From CAZAGD01 sp964484485 (GTDB lineage: Bacteria; Desulfobacterota; SM23-61), in assembly GCA_964484485.1 (NCBI GenBank), contig CAZAGD010000065.1, forward strand, positions 1 to 64,000: DNA of 64,000 bases. The letters run 5' to 3'. Both the position numbers and the translations under genes were made by a program. Shown here piece by piece: positions 9,226 to 18,056 of the stretch. The notes beneath the pieces were generated by a model. The model did no database searches. It had not been told where the DNA came from and worked only from the letters and a program-made list of their open reading frames with translations. The stretch's first letter is position 1. The number at the start of each line of letters is the position of its first letter.

Positions 9226-11013
9226 TCATTCCCTTATATTCTCGCTTTCTCGAGCTCTTCGTTCTAACCCCTCTTTAAGCATCCGGCCGAAATCAGAAGT
9301 ATCTTCTTCGTAATTTAAAGCTAGGTTTTTGCGGGCGGAACGGCTTTGGACACGGTTTAAGGCTTTGAAGCTTAACCCAATTTTATGCTTTTTGGGGTCA
9401 ACATTAATAATTACGGCCTCCACTTCTTCCCCTTCTTTGACCACATCTCCCGGTTTTTCAACTTTTTGGGGGCCCATTTCCGAAATATGCACTAACCCTT
9501 CTATCCCAGGCTCCAGCTCTACAAAGGCGCCAAAATTTGTTAAGTTCGTTACTTTTCCTTTAATAGTTTGACCCACTTTATAGCGGTGGTGAACTTCTTC
9601 CCAGGGGTTTTTCTGCATTTGTTTAATCCCCAAAGAAAATCTTTGGTTCTCTTTATCGATATTTAAAACGATGGCTTGGACTTCCTGCCCTTTTTTAAAC
9701 ATTTCCGAGGGATGTTTCAAACGTTGGACCCAAGACATATCGGAAATGTGGACTAAACCGTCAATTCCTTCATCGATGCCAATGAAGATGCCGAAATCAG
9801 TAATGCTCTTGATTCTTCCCTGAATCTTTGTGCCCACTGGATAGCGTTCAGCGATCGTGTCCCAGGGATTAGGGGCTGTTTGTTTCAACCCTAAGGAAAT
9901 CCTTTTTTGTTCTTGGTCAATACCCAAAACCATTACTTCCACTTCATCGCCTATAGAAAGAATCTTAGCTGGGTGTTTGATTTTTTTAGTCCAAGACATC
10001 TCCGAGATGTGGACTAATCCTTCTACGCCATCTTGCAATTGGATAAAAGCCCCGTAATCGGTGAGGGAGGTTACTTTACCTTTTACTTTTGCGCCTACCG
10101 GAAATTTTTGGGGTACACTTTCCCAAGGGTCGGGCATCGTTTGTTTTAAGCCTAAAGAAACTCGTTGGTTCTCCCGGTCAAATTGCAGAACTTTCACTTT
10201 AATCTTAGCGCCTACCGTTAGCACTTCCGCAGGATGGTTAATTCTCCCCCAAGACATATCCGTAATGTGCAATAAACCATCAATACCACCCAAATCGATA
10301 AAAGCTCCATAATCGGTAATATTTTTAACGACGCCCTCGATGATCTTTCCTTCTTCCAAATTCTCTAAGGTCTTCTGTCTTTTTAGTTCTCTTTCCTTCT
10401 CCAAAAGAATACGCCGGCTAAGGACTACATTACCCCGGCGCCGGTTAAGTTTTATGATTTTAAATTTAAAAGTGCTCCCAATAAGTTTTTCTAAATTACG
10501 TATGGGCCTAATGTCTACTTGGGAACCCGGGAGAAAGGCCATGATGCCAATATCAACATTAAGTCCTCCCTTTACGCGAGAAACTACTTTGCCTTCGATT
10601 ACTTGATCTTCATTCCAGGCCCGGCTTATCTCTTCCCATACGCGAAATTTGTCTGCTTTTTCTTTGGAAAGGGTGACTAAGCCGGTTTCTGATTCTTTGC
10701 GTTCTACATATACGTCGATTTCTTGCCCCACCGAGACCGTCAAATTTCCTTGTTTATCCATACATTCCCGAATAGGAACCTGCCCCTCTGATTTAAAGCC
10801 AATATCTACGGTAACAAATTCCGATCCCACTTGAATAACTCGGCCGCGAATGACTTCTCCTTCGCGAATTTCATGAAGACTTTCGGCATAAAGTTCTTGG
10901 AAACTTTCCCCCTCTCCTTCTTTGGTTACCATTTCGTTCGTTTCTCCTATACCCACCACTTGAGGACTATCCTCTATCTTCTCAATACTCATCTCCTCCT
11001 CTTTTATGGCCAT
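9226..11013 (-). CDS. rpsA: 30S ribosomal protein S1
   Basis: RNA-binding ribosomal protein that unfolds mRNA at the 30S subunit. About six S1 (OB-fold) repeats run along the 595 residues. They are recognised by recurring G-x-V-x-x-I-T-D-Y/F-G-A-F-I-x-L and DGLVHISEMSW blocks, e.g. VVKNITDYGAFIDLGGIDGLLHITDMSW and KVTSLTDYGAFIQLQDGVEGLVHISEMSW. Two starts are possible: ATG at 11013 with a G-rich leader, or ATG at 10992 preceded by GAGGAGGAG that is very close to it. I keep the longer. cmk lies just upstream on the same strand, the common cmk-rpsA order. An extended -10 promoter is seen at 11060-11068. Confidence 0.95.
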   Translation of the reverse strand: MAIKEEEMSIEKIEDSPQVVGIGETNEMVTKEGEGESFQELYAESLHEIREGEVIRGRVIQVGSEFVTVDIGFKSEGQVPIRECMDKQGNLTVSVGQEIDVYVERKESETGLVTLSKEKADKFRVWEEISRAWNEDQVIEGKVVSRVKGGLNVDIGIMAFLPGSQVDIRPIRNLEKLIGSTFKFKIIKLNRRRGNVVLSRRILLEKERELKRQKTLENLEEGKIIEGVVKNITDYGAFIDLGGIDGLLHITDMSWGRINHPAEVLTVGAKIKVKVLQFDRENQRVSLGLKQTMPDPWESVPQKFPVGAKVKGKVTSLTDYGAFIQLQDGVEGLVHISEMSWTKKIKHPAKILSIGDEVEVMVLGIDQEQKRISLGLKQTAPNPWDTIAERYPVGTKIQGRIKSITDFGIFIGIDEGIDGLVHISDMSWVQRLKHPSEMFKKGQEVQAIVLNIDKENQRFSLGIKQMQKNPWEEVHHRYKVGQTIKGKVTNLTNFGAFVELEPGIEGLVHISEMGPQKVEKPGDVVKEGEEVEAVIINVDPKKHKIGLSFKALNRVQSRSARKNLALNYEEDTSDFGRMLKEGLERRARESENIRE

Positions 11014-11059
11014 GTTACCCTTACCCCCTAATCCTTTTTCCTTAATATTCAGGCTTGAA

Positions 11060-11068
11060 ATTATAGCA
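11060..11068 (-). promoter_or_regulatory. Candidate extended -10 promoter for rpsA
   Basis: The minus strand reads TGCTATAAT, a perfect -10 box with the extended TGn element, about 50 bases before the rpsA start. A run of nine T lies upstream; there is only a weak -35 (TTGTGG at 16 bases). A strong extended -10 can work without a good -35. The rest of the 151-base cmk-rpsA gap holds nothing else recognisable. Confidence 0.5.
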
Positions 11069-11164
11069 TATTAAAAAAAAACCACAACATTAATTATGAC
11101 AGCAACTCATTATTAGGCACGAAGATCTTATGATCAGCCCATTATATTTATCTCTTTCGTTGAT

Positions 11165-11869
11165 TCAACTTTCCTCTTTTCGCTTTTTAATCAACTCCAG
11201 CATCAAATCTACAACTTCCTGGGGACTTAATCGCGTCGAATCAATGATATGAGCACCTGGCGCTGGACGCAGGGGAGCTAATTCTCTTCCTTCATCCTGC
11301 GCATCTCTCCGGTTAATTTCTCTTTGCACCTCTTCCATGGGCACTTGATAACCCTTAGCCCTCAATTCTTCTTGGCGTCGCCGAGCCCGCTCTTCAATCT
11401 GGGCCGTAAGGAAAAATTTAAATTCAGCGTGAGGAAAAACCACTGTGCCTGTATCCCTTCCTTCGGCTACAACCTGACCTCGCTCTCCTAACTTTCTTTG
11501 CAGCTGAACCATGGCTTCGCGTACTGGGCGCTTGGTGGAGACCACCGAGGCTAACCAGCCGATTTCCGGTCGCCGAATTTCGTGCGTAACTTCCTCTCCG
11601 TCTAAATAGATTTTTTGCTCATCTGCCTCGCCCCCAAAAGAAAGGCGCATTTGCGCGCAAATTTGCGCCAGGGCTTCTTCGTCCTCCGGATCTAACTTAG
11701 CTCTTTGTACTGCCAAAGCTACTGCCCTATACATCGCTCCTGTATCCAAATAGAGATACTTTAATCTTTGGGCTAACATTTTACTGACCGTACTTTTCCC
11801 CGCTCCGGCAGGACCATCAATGGCAATTATCTCGCTACTTTTGTCGTTTCGGCTACTCAGCTGTTCCAC
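11165..11869 (-). CDS. cmk: Cytidylate kinase
   Basis: Phosphorylates CMP and dCMP with ATP. The P-loop GPAGAGKST is at residues 19-27, followed by LYLDTGAMYRAVAL (substrate side), VVAEGRDTGTVVFPHAEFKFFLTA and RRQEEL with the lid region, then the INRRDAQDEGRELAPL block, all diagnostic of Cmk. Length 234 is normal. The start is GTG at 11869; AGGAGGA is only one base from it, which is close, so the true start remains slightly uncertain. The gene lies upstream of rpsA as in many bacteria. A family A repeat ends about 60 bases upstream. Confidence 0.95.
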   Translation of the reverse strand: MEQLSSRNDKSSEIIAIDGPAGAGKSTVSKMLAQRLKYLYLDTGAMYRAVALAVQRAKLDPEDEEALAQICAQMRLSFGGEADEQKIYLDGEEVTHEIRRPEIGWLASVVSTKRPVREAMVQLQRKLGERGQVVAEGRDTGTVVFPHAEFKFFLTAQIEERARRRQEELRAKGYQVPMEEVQREINRRDAQDEGRELAPLRPAPGAHIIDSTRLSPQEVVDLMLELIKKRKEES

Positions 11870-11933
11870 TCCTCCTTACCTTTTTAATCTTTTCTTATCC
11901 CATTAGGCCAAAAAAATCAATTAATTTTTGGCC

Positions 11934-12088
11934 TGACCGTCGATCACTTTTTAAATCCCGCTTACTTCAGGCGGGAGGGAGAGCGGGGCATTAAAATGAG
12001 GCACGTATTCTTCCATAGGTACGGGCCTCGCCTCTCCCCTCCCGCCTGTTTGCTGCTGGGGAGAAATATTAAAACTGTTAGACGGTCA
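11934..12088 (-). repeat. Family A MITE-like repeat, copy A1
   Basis: A 155-base element read on the minus strand. It begins TGACCGTCTAACAGTTTTAA and ends AAAGTGATCGACGGTCA; the two ends are imperfect inverted repeats of about 26 bases. Inside is a GCGGGAGG...CCTCCCGC stem. The same element occurs at 61034-61150 (plus strand), there 38 bases shorter in the middle. Immediately beyond its left end, at 12091-12120, a second partial end (TTGACCGTTCATCAGTTTTT) is present, suggesting two abutting or nested copies. It holds only a spurious ORF. The outward GATCGACGGTCA end points towards cmk. Confidence 0.8.
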
Positions 12089-12225
12089 AATTTTTGGCTT
12101 GACCGTTCATCAGTTTTTTGGCCTTTGCTCATATCAATTTTATAATAAGCTTTGATCAACGCGAGAAATATGGGAATTTAATGGGGATCATAAGGCATCT
12201 TTGCTAATATTATTACGGAACTACG

Positions 12226-12271
12226 GCCTGGTAAATAAAACTTCCCCCCTTTTTGTAAGGCCTTACCAGGC
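12226..12271. repeat. Inverted repeat upstream of the gatC promoter
   Basis: GCCTGGTAA (12226-12234) is repeated as TTACCAGGC (12263-12271), a 9-base perfect inverted repeat with a 28-base spacer. It ends 15 bases before the candidate gatC -35 box. It could be an operator or part of a decayed repeat; no function can be assigned. Confidence 0.4.
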
Positions 12272-12286
12272 AATTTCTGTCTTAAC

Positions 12287-12315
12287 TTGCAAATGCGTAT
12301 ATGCTGTGTTAGTAT
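12287..12315 (+). promoter_or_regulatory. Candidate promoter of the gatCAB operon
   Basis: TTGCAA (12287-12292), 17-base spacer, TAGTAT (12310-12315), then the gatC ATG 30 bases later with GGAGCGGAG as ribosome site. Each box matches four of six consensus positions. Prediction only. Confidence 0.45.
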
Positions 12316-12345
12316 TTTTTAAAATTAGCAACTAAGGAGCGGAGA

Positions 12346-12633
12346 ATGAAAATTTCTAAGGAGGAAGTCGTTCACGTCGCCTATTTAGCGCGGCTGCATT
12401 TTAGTGAGGAAGAAAAAGAAAAATTTACTACCCAGCTCAACAAAATTTTAGAGTATATGGACCAATTGGCCAAATTGGACACATCTCGAATTGAGCCCAC
12501 ATTTCACGCTGTGGCTCAAACAAATGTTTTCCGCGCAGACATAGTCCGACCTTCAATTTCTCAAGAACTTTCCTTAAGTAATGCTCCTGATCGAGATCGG
12601 GGATTCTTCCGGGTGCCCAAGATTATTGATTAA
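12346..12633 (+). CDS. gatC: Asp-tRNA(Asn)/Glu-tRNA(Gln) amidotransferase subunit C
   Basis: Small scaffold subunit (95 residues) that wraps around GatA and GatB. The family pattern is visible: VVHVAYLARLHFSEEEKEKFTTQLNKILEYMDQLAKLDTSRIEPTFHA, then LRADIVRPS-like FRADIVRPSIS and the C-terminal FRVPKIID. A ribosome site AAGGAGCGGAG directly precedes the ATG. It is first in gatC-gatA-gatB, which amidates misacylated Glu-tRNA(Gln) and/or Asp-tRNA(Asn). This implies that the organism lacks GlnRS, AsnRS or both; neither synthetase is in the window. Confidence 0.95.
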   Translation: MKISKEEVVHVAYLARLHFSEEEKEKFTTQLNKILEYMDQLAKLDTSRIEPTFHAVAQTNVFRADIVRPSISQELSLSNAPDRDRGFFRVPKIID

Positions 12634-12678
12634 TTAGCCTAATTAACTTTTGGAATAGCGAAAGAAAAAGGTGTGGTT

Positions 12679-14136
12679 ATGGAACTTTATCAGCTCACCG
12701 CGCACGAACTTCATAAATTATTAATAGGCGGGGAAGTAACAGCTCAAGAAATCACTCGTTCGGTTTTGGAAAGGATAGCTAAAGTGGAGAAGAAGATTCA
12801 TGCTTATATAACGGTTATGCCCGATATGGCTTTAGCTCAAGCAGCTCAAGCTGATGAACGGATTAAAAAAGGTCAAGCTGGACCGCTCACTGGCATCCCT
12901 TTGGCTATAAAAGATATTATTTGTCTGCAAGGTATGCCAACTACCTGTGGTTCGCATATCTTGGAAAATTTTTACCCGCCCTATGATGCCACAGTAATCG
13001 AAAAGCTCAAGGCCGCTGGAGCAGTATTTGTGGGTAAGGCAAATATGGATGAGTTTGCTATGGGCTCCTCCACGGAAAACTCCTATTTCGGACCAACTTA
13101 TAACCCTTGGGATCTGGAAAGGACACCCGGGGGGTCCAGTGGTGGTTCGGCTGCTGCTGTAGCTGCCGATGAGTGTATTGCCGCTTTAGGCTCAGACACG
13201 GGGGGCTCCATTCGGCAGCCCGCTGCCTGTTGCGGTGTTGTAGGAGTTAAGCCTACCTACGGTCGTGTCTCCCGTTATGGTTTAGTGGCTTTTGCTTCTT
13301 CCTTAGATCAGATTGGCCCTTTGACTAAGGATGTGCGAGATGCCGCCCAGCTGCTTACCGTAATAAGCGGTCACGAACCACGCGATTCAACTTCCATCAA
13401 CTTGCCGGTGCCTGATTATGCCGCGCACTTAGGTAAAGAAATTAAATCGGTGAAATTAGGGGTGGTTAAAGAGTGTTTTGAGGAAGGGTTAGATCCCGAG
13501 GTGAAAGCTTCTTTCTGGCAAGCGGTGAATACTTTGGCCCAATTAGGAGCTGAAATAAAAGAAGTTTCTTTACCCCATATGCCCTATGCGGTGGCCGTTT
13601 ATTATATCATTGCTCCTGCCGAAGCCAGTTCCAACTTGGCCCGCTACGATGGAGTTAAATATGGCTATAGAGCCAGAGGGGTTAGCGAACTCCTTAGCAT
13701 GTATGAACAAACTCGGTCCCAAGGGTTCGGCGCGGAAGTGAAGCGACGCATTATGTTAGGAACTTATGCCCTTTCCGCTGGCTATTACGAAGCTTATTAC
13801 CGGAAAGCTTCGCAAGTGCGCACTCTGATTGGTCGGGATTTCCAAGAAGCATTTGCCGAGTGTACTGCTTTGCTGATGCCCACCGCTCCTACCCCAGCCT
13901 TTCGCTTAGGCGAAAAAGTAGACGACCCCTTACTCATGTATCTTTCCGATATTTTCACTATTCCCTGTAATTTAGCGGGTCTGCCCGGCTTATCTATTCT
14001 TTGCGGATTTAGCCAGGCAGGATTGCCCATTGGCCTCCAGATAATAGGCAATCATTTCCAAGAAGAAAAAATTTTACAAATTGCCTATGCTTTTGAACAA
14101 CATACCGACTTTCACCGTCGCAAACCCAATCTTTGA
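12679..14136 (+). CDS. gatA: Asp-tRNA(Asn)/Glu-tRNA(Gln) amidotransferase subunit A
   Basis: Amidase-signature subunit that hydrolyses glutamine and channels ammonia to GatB. The Ser-cisSer-Lys triad is intact: Lys in GIPLAIKDIIC, the signature GGSSGGSAAAVAADECIAALGSDTGGSIRQPAACCGVVGVKPTYGR. About 485 residues, full length. The longest reading begins with GTG at 12673; the ATG at 12679 has AAGGTG five bases upstream and starts MELYQLTAHELHKLL, so I use that. It ends where gatB's ribosome site begins. Confidence 0.97.
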   Translation: MELYQLTAHELHKLLIGGEVTAQEITRSVLERIAKVEKKIHAYITVMPDMALAQAAQADERIKKGQAGPLTGIPLAIKDIICLQGMPTTCGSHILENFYPPYDATVIEKLKAAGAVFVGKANMDEFAMGSSTENSYFGPTYNPWDLERTPGGSSGGSAAAVAADECIAALGSDTGGSIRQPAACCGVVGVKPTYGRVSRYGLVAFASSLDQIGPLTKDVRDAAQLLTVISGHEPRDSTSINLPVPDYAAHLGKEIKSVKLGVVKECFEEGLDPEVKASFWQAVNTLAQLGAEIKEVSLPHMPYAVAVYYIIAPAEASSNLARYDGVKYGYRARGVSELLSMYEQTRSQGFGAEVKRRIMLGTYALSAGYYEAYYRKASQVRTLIGRDFQEAFAECTALLMPTAPTPAFRLGEKVDDPLLMYLSDIFTIPCNLAGLPGLSILCGFSQAGLPIGLQIIGNHFQEEKILQIAYAFEQHTDFHRRKPNL

Positions 14137-14147
14137 GGGGAACAGAA

Positions 14148-15581
14148 ATGGAATATGAGGCAATTATCGGATTAGAAGTACACGCGCAACTATTAACTAA
14201 AAGTAAAATTTTTTGTGGTTGTTCGACGCTCTTCGGGGCTGAACCTAATACGCACACTTGTCCCGTGTGCACGGGACTTCCGGGTAGTTTGCCCGTGCTT
14301 AACAAGAAAGTAGTAGAATTTACCATCAAGGCCGCTTTAGCTACCAATTGCCGTATTGCCCCCCGCAGTCAGTTTGCCAGAAAAAATTATTTTTATCCGG
14401 ACCTGCCCAAAGGATACCAGATTTCTCAATATGAACTCCCGTTGGCCACAGCCGGATATATTGAAATTCAAGTGGATGGAGGAAAGAAAAAGATTGGTAT
14501 TCAACGTATCCATATGGAAGAAGATGCGGGCAAGCTCATCCATGATTTCTCTTCCGTAAGGGAAGCTCATAGTTATGTAGATTTTAACCGCACGGGAGTG
14601 CCTTTAATAGAAATCGTTAGCGCTCCGGATATACGTTCGCCAGAGGAAGCGAGCGCCTATCTGCGAAAATTACGCGCGATCTTAATGTTCTTGGACATCT
14701 GCGATGGCAATATGGAAGAGGGCAGTTTCCGTTGTGATGCTAATATCTCACTGCGCCCCAAAGGGGCAAAAGGTTTTGGCGTCAAAACAGAGTTAAAAAA
14801 TATGAACTCTTTTCGGAACGTGCAAAAGGCATTGGATTTTGAAATTCGCCGCCAGACAGCTCTTTTGGATCAAGGAGAAAAAATTGTTCAAGAAACTCGA
14901 CTTTGGGATGCGGCGCGCGGGGTAACCGCTTCCATGCGTGGCAAAGAGGAAGCTCACGATTATCGTTATTTTCCTGACCCGGACCTGGTGCCCATAGTGA
15001 TTGACCCAGCGTGGGTGGAAGAGATTAGAGCCACCTTACCCGAACTTCCAGACGCCAAAAAAGAACGTTTCATCAAGGAATATGGAATTCCCGAATACGA
15101 TGCCGAAGTCCTGACCTCATCCAAGCCTTTGGCCAATTATTATGAAAGTTGCGTCCGCTTTTTCCCCCAACCCAAAATCGTCAGTAATTGGATTATGTCC
15201 GAACTCCTCCGCGAACTTAAAAAAGATGAGCGAGAAATTGAGGAATGTCCAGTACCTGCAGAAAATTTGGCCGCTTTATTGCGTCTGATTGATGAAGGTG
15301 TAATCAGCGGTAAGATAGCTAAAAGTGTATTTGAAGAAATGTACCAAACTGGTCAAAAAGCCGAAGAGATTGTAAAGGCTAAAGGTTTAACCCAGCTTTC
15401 TGATGCGGAAGCTATAACTAAATTAGTAGAAGATATTTTAGCAGCTCATCCCCAAGAGGTTGCTGAATATCGGCAAGGGAAAGAAAAAGTGTTTGGATTT
15501 TTTGTGGGGCTAGTGATGAAGGCTACCCAAGGCAAAGCGAACCCGCGCTTGGTCAATGAAATTTTAAAGAAAAAACTTTGA
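14148..15581 (+). CDS. gatB: Asp-tRNA(Asn)/Glu-tRNA(Gln) amidotransferase subunit B
   Basis: Kinase/transamidase subunit that activates the misacylated tRNA. N-terminal EAIIGLEVHAQLLTKSKIFCGCSTLFG, CPVCTGLPGSLPVLN, the zinc-binding Cys pairs, YFYPDLPKGYQISQYE-like FYPDLPKGYQISQYELP, and the C-terminal YqeY/tail domain (ILAAHPQEVAEYRQGKEKVFGFFVGLVMKATQGKANPRLVNEIL) identify GatB. An upstream TTG start would overlap gatA, but the ATG at 14148 has GAGGGG seven bases before it, giving 477 residues. It is co-transcribed with gatC and gatA, and the following MFS gene overlaps its stop. Confidence 0.97.
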   Translation: MEYEAIIGLEVHAQLLTKSKIFCGCSTLFGAEPNTHTCPVCTGLPGSLPVLNKKVVEFTIKAALATNCRIAPRSQFARKNYFYPDLPKGYQISQYELPLATAGYIEIQVDGGKKKIGIQRIHMEEDAGKLIHDFSSVREAHSYVDFNRTGVPLIEIVSAPDIRSPEEASAYLRKLRAILMFLDICDGNMEEGSFRCDANISLRPKGAKGFGVKTELKNMNSFRNVQKALDFEIRRQTALLDQGEKIVQETRLWDAARGVTASMRGKEEAHDYRYFPDPDLVPIVIDPAWVEEIRATLPELPDAKKERFIKEYGIPEYDAEVLTSSKPLANYYESCVRFFPQPKIVSNWIMSELLRELKKDEREIEECPVPAENLAALLRLIDEGVISGKIAKSVFEEMYQTGQKAEEIVKAKGLTQLSDAEAITKLVEDILAAHPQEVAEYRQGKEKVFGFFVGLVMKATQGKANPRLVNEILKKKL

Positions 15582-16864
15582 GGAAATTTGAGTCGGCAGG
15601 TCCTGGGGCAACTTCTTTGGTTATTTTGCCACAAAGGTATTTAATTCTCTTCATTCTTAATGGCCTTTATTTCTTTGTCTATTTTCACCGCGTATCTACG
15701 GCCGTCTTAGCTCCCTATCTGATCGAAGCTTTTTCCGCTTCAGCCACTAGTTTAGGAGCCATGTCTTCAGCTTATTTTTATCCTTATGCTTTGAGTCAGC
15801 CCATGGTGGGCTGGTTAGCCGATCGCTGGGGGGCCAGGAAAATAATTACCTTTTCTACTTTAATCAGCTTCCTGGGGGCCTTTCTCTTTGCCTTAGCCGA
15901 GAGTTTAATTTGGGCAGCTTTTGCTCGAGCTTTAATCGGCTTCGGTGCGGCCGGGGTATTCGTGCCGGCTTTAAAAATTCTCTTGCCGTGGTTCGGCGCT
16001 AAAGCTTTTGCCCGCATGAATACAATTCTTTTAGCCGTGGGGAATATAGGAGCTATTGTCGCCTCCACTCCTTACGCTTGGTTTATCCAGCAAGTGGGCT
16101 GGAGAAATTCCTTCTTCTTTATCGCTGCACTCTCTCTTTTTTTATTCTTTCTCTCAGGGCAATTTGTCAGGGATGCCCCGGAGGCCGAGATAAAACCCGG
16201 AAAAGAATTGGTAGATAAAGAGCAAACTGGGCCACTAGGCTTTATTGATATTTTAAAGTCTCCTTTTTATTGGATAATGGCTACCCTTTTTTTTGCCTAC
16301 GGAGGTCCTTTTAGCACCTTTCAAGGTCTTTGGGGCTACCCCTTTTTGATCGATATTTTCGCTTTTGATAAAATACAAGCCAGTTATTTTTTAATGCTCA
16401 TTGCTTGGGGAGTAATCTTGGGCGGTCCTATCTTAGGATTTTTAATTGACAAAAAGTTCTTTAAATATAAAAGAGAATTTTTATCTTTTTTGATTGCTCT
16501 GCAGGTTCTTAATTGGGCTGCCCTTGTTTTTATCGGCCCCTCTTTGGGATATTTTCTTTTGGGGCTAATTTTATTTTTAATGGGCATGTTCTTAGCCGGT
16601 ACTTTGTCATCAGTTTGGTCGATTGTCCGCGAAGAATCCCCTCCCGAGAGACTGGGAACCACTATGGGGATGCTTAACCCAGCTCCTTTTTTGGGTATTG
16701 CCGTTTTTCAGCCATTAACTGGTTACCTTATGGATAGAGTAGGTAAAGAAGGAAATTCCTTTTCCTTCCCTGCTTACCAGCAGGCCTTTGCCTTATGTCT
16801 CTGTTCTTTAATAATTTCTTTAATTTTCTCTTTCATTTTGCCAAGAAAAAGGGATAAACGATGA
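15578..16864 (+). CDS. Major facilitator superfamily transporter
   Basis: Integral membrane transporter of 12 predicted helices over 428 residues. It has the MFS loop 2-3 motif GWLADRWGARK (about residues 75-85) and a second-half counterpart GFLIDKKFF. The N-terminal FVYFHRVSTAVLAPYLIEAF resembles the anion:cation symporter / nitrate-nitrite-porter-like groups, so an organic anion substrate is possible but not shown. Its TTG start overlaps the gatB stop and has no good ribosome site; TTG codons some 13-16 triplets downstream are alternatives. The 3' end overlaps the next gene by four bases (ATGA). Substrate unknown. Confidence 0.85.
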   Translation: MRKFESAGPGATSLVILPQRYLILFILNGLYFFVYFHRVSTAVLAPYLIEAFSASATSLGAMSSAYFYPYALSQPMVGWLADRWGARKIITFSTLISFLGAFLFALAESLIWAAFARALIGFGAAGVFVPALKILLPWFGAKAFARMNTILLAVGNIGAIVASTPYAWFIQQVGWRNSFFFIAALSLFLFFLSGQFVRDAPEAEIKPGKELVDKEQTGPLGFIDILKSPFYWIMATLFFAYGGPFSTFQGLWGYPFLIDIFAFDKIQASYFLMLIAWGVILGGPILGFLIDKKFFKYKREFLSFLIALQVLNWAALVFIGPSLGYFLLGLILFLMGMFLAGTLSSVWSIVREESPPERLGTTMGMLNPAPFLGIAVFQPLTGYLMDRVGKEGNSFSFPAYQQAFALCLCSLIISLIFSFILPRKRDKR

Positions 16865-18042
16865 CGATTTTATTTTTTGGGGTGAGACTTATCCTGCTTT
16901 TTCTTTTAATTTCTTTAGGAATTTCTGGGCCAAGCACCTGGGCGGTTTCTCCCGCAGATGAAAAAATTAGAATGTTCCTCATTTCGGGGATAGAAAAAGG
17001 TCTAAATCTCCAAGAAAAAGAAGCTTATATGCAATTTAAAAAAGCTATTGAGTTAAATCGGCTTAAGCCTTTGAGTTATTCATTTTTAGCTATGGCTTAT
17101 TTATTTTTTTACGAGACGAGCTTTACCGAAAAAGAAAAGAAAGAAAATGAAGGAGCTTTCCTCCCCACGGTTAGGGAAGCGGAAAAAATGGCGGAAAAAG
17201 AGATAGAGGAATCTTCTCCTCAAGCCGAAACTTACTTAGCTTTGGCCATTACCAAAATGGTGAAGAACCGCTATGAGATTTTGCAAAAAAATTATTTCCG
17301 CGCTTTCCGCGAAGCTCAGTCTGTCTATAGGACTTTAGAAAAAGTTCAGGAATTGGATCCCCAAAATTACGAAGTTTATTATCCTCTGGGGGTGCTGCAT
17401 TACCACTTGGCTCATTTGCCTGGTTTAGCCCGCTTCCTATCCGCTCTTTTCATTACCGCGGCCGATCCAGAAAAAGGAATTCAAGAACTGGAAAAAGCGG
17501 CCGAGAAGAGTTTTTTTATGCGCGACTTGGCCCGCGCCAATTTAGTTTCCATTTATGGCGGCTATGAAAAAAAATATGCCCAAGCCCTTCCGCTGGCGCA
17601 GGCTTTAAAAGAAAAATACCCCCAAAATTATAATTTTACTTTTGCTTTAGCTAATATCTTTTCTGAGCTTGGACAATTTGCCGCGGCCTTCGGCCAAGCA
17701 AAAGAGATTGAAGAAAATCTGCGCGCTCTGCGTTTTCCATACCGCCCAGAGCTATGGCCGCGCTATTATCAGCTTTTGGGAAAAATTTATTTTGATCAGG
17801 GCCGTTACGAGCCAGCCCGAGAATATTTTAATTTGGCTTTAAAAGATCAAGCTTTCTATAATGCCCGGGTACGGGCTTGGGCTTTTGTACGCTTAGGAAT
17901 GATCCATGATGTGCAAAAGCAAAGAAAGCTCGCCGAAGAATATTACCAAAAAGCCTTAGAGGTGGAAGGGGCTGAAGGTTTAGCTCAGCGCACAGCCCAG
18001 GAATACCTCAAAACACCTTATGTTTTATCTCCCCAAAAATAA
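16861..18042 (+). CDS. TPR-repeat protein with N-terminal export signal
   Basis: 393 residues. A signal peptide is evident (VRLILLFLLISLGISGPSTWAVS, cleavage likely after residue 28-29). The body is helical with tetratricopeptide-like repeats, e.g. AYMQFKKAIELNRLKPLSYSFLAMAYL, QRVPEL-type YRTLEKVQELDPQNYEVYYPLGVLHYHLA, and near the C-terminus YYQLLGKIYFDQGRYEPAREYFNLALKDQ and RLGMIHDVQKQRKLAEEYYQKALEVE. Probably periplasmic and a protein-interaction scaffold; the partner is unknown. Translationally coupled to the MFS gene by the ATGA overlap. Confidence 0.8.
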   Translation: MTILFFGVRLILLFLLISLGISGPSTWAVSPADEKIRMFLISGIEKGLNLQEKEAYMQFKKAIELNRLKPLSYSFLAMAYLFFYETSFTEKEKKENEGAFLPTVREAEKMAEKEIEESSPQAETYLALAITKMVKNRYEILQKNYFRAFREAQSVYRTLEKVQELDPQNYEVYYPLGVLHYHLAHLPGLARFLSALFITAADPEKGIQELEKAAEKSFFMRDLARANLVSIYGGYEKKYAQALPLAQALKEKYPQNYNFTFALANIFSELGQFAAAFGQAKEIEENLRALRFPYRPELWPRYYQLLGKIYFDQGRYEPAREYFNLALKDQAFYNARVRAWAFVRLGMIHDVQKQRKLAEEYYQKALEVEGAEGLAQRTAQEYLKTPYVLSPQK

Positions 18043-18056
18043 ATTAAGGAGGAAAT

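Noticed and set aside
11962..12159. 65-codon minus-strand ORF with KQAGG
   Set aside because: It lies in family A repeat A1; the same frame appears in A2 at 60912-61121 because both read the repeat, not because of a shared protein.
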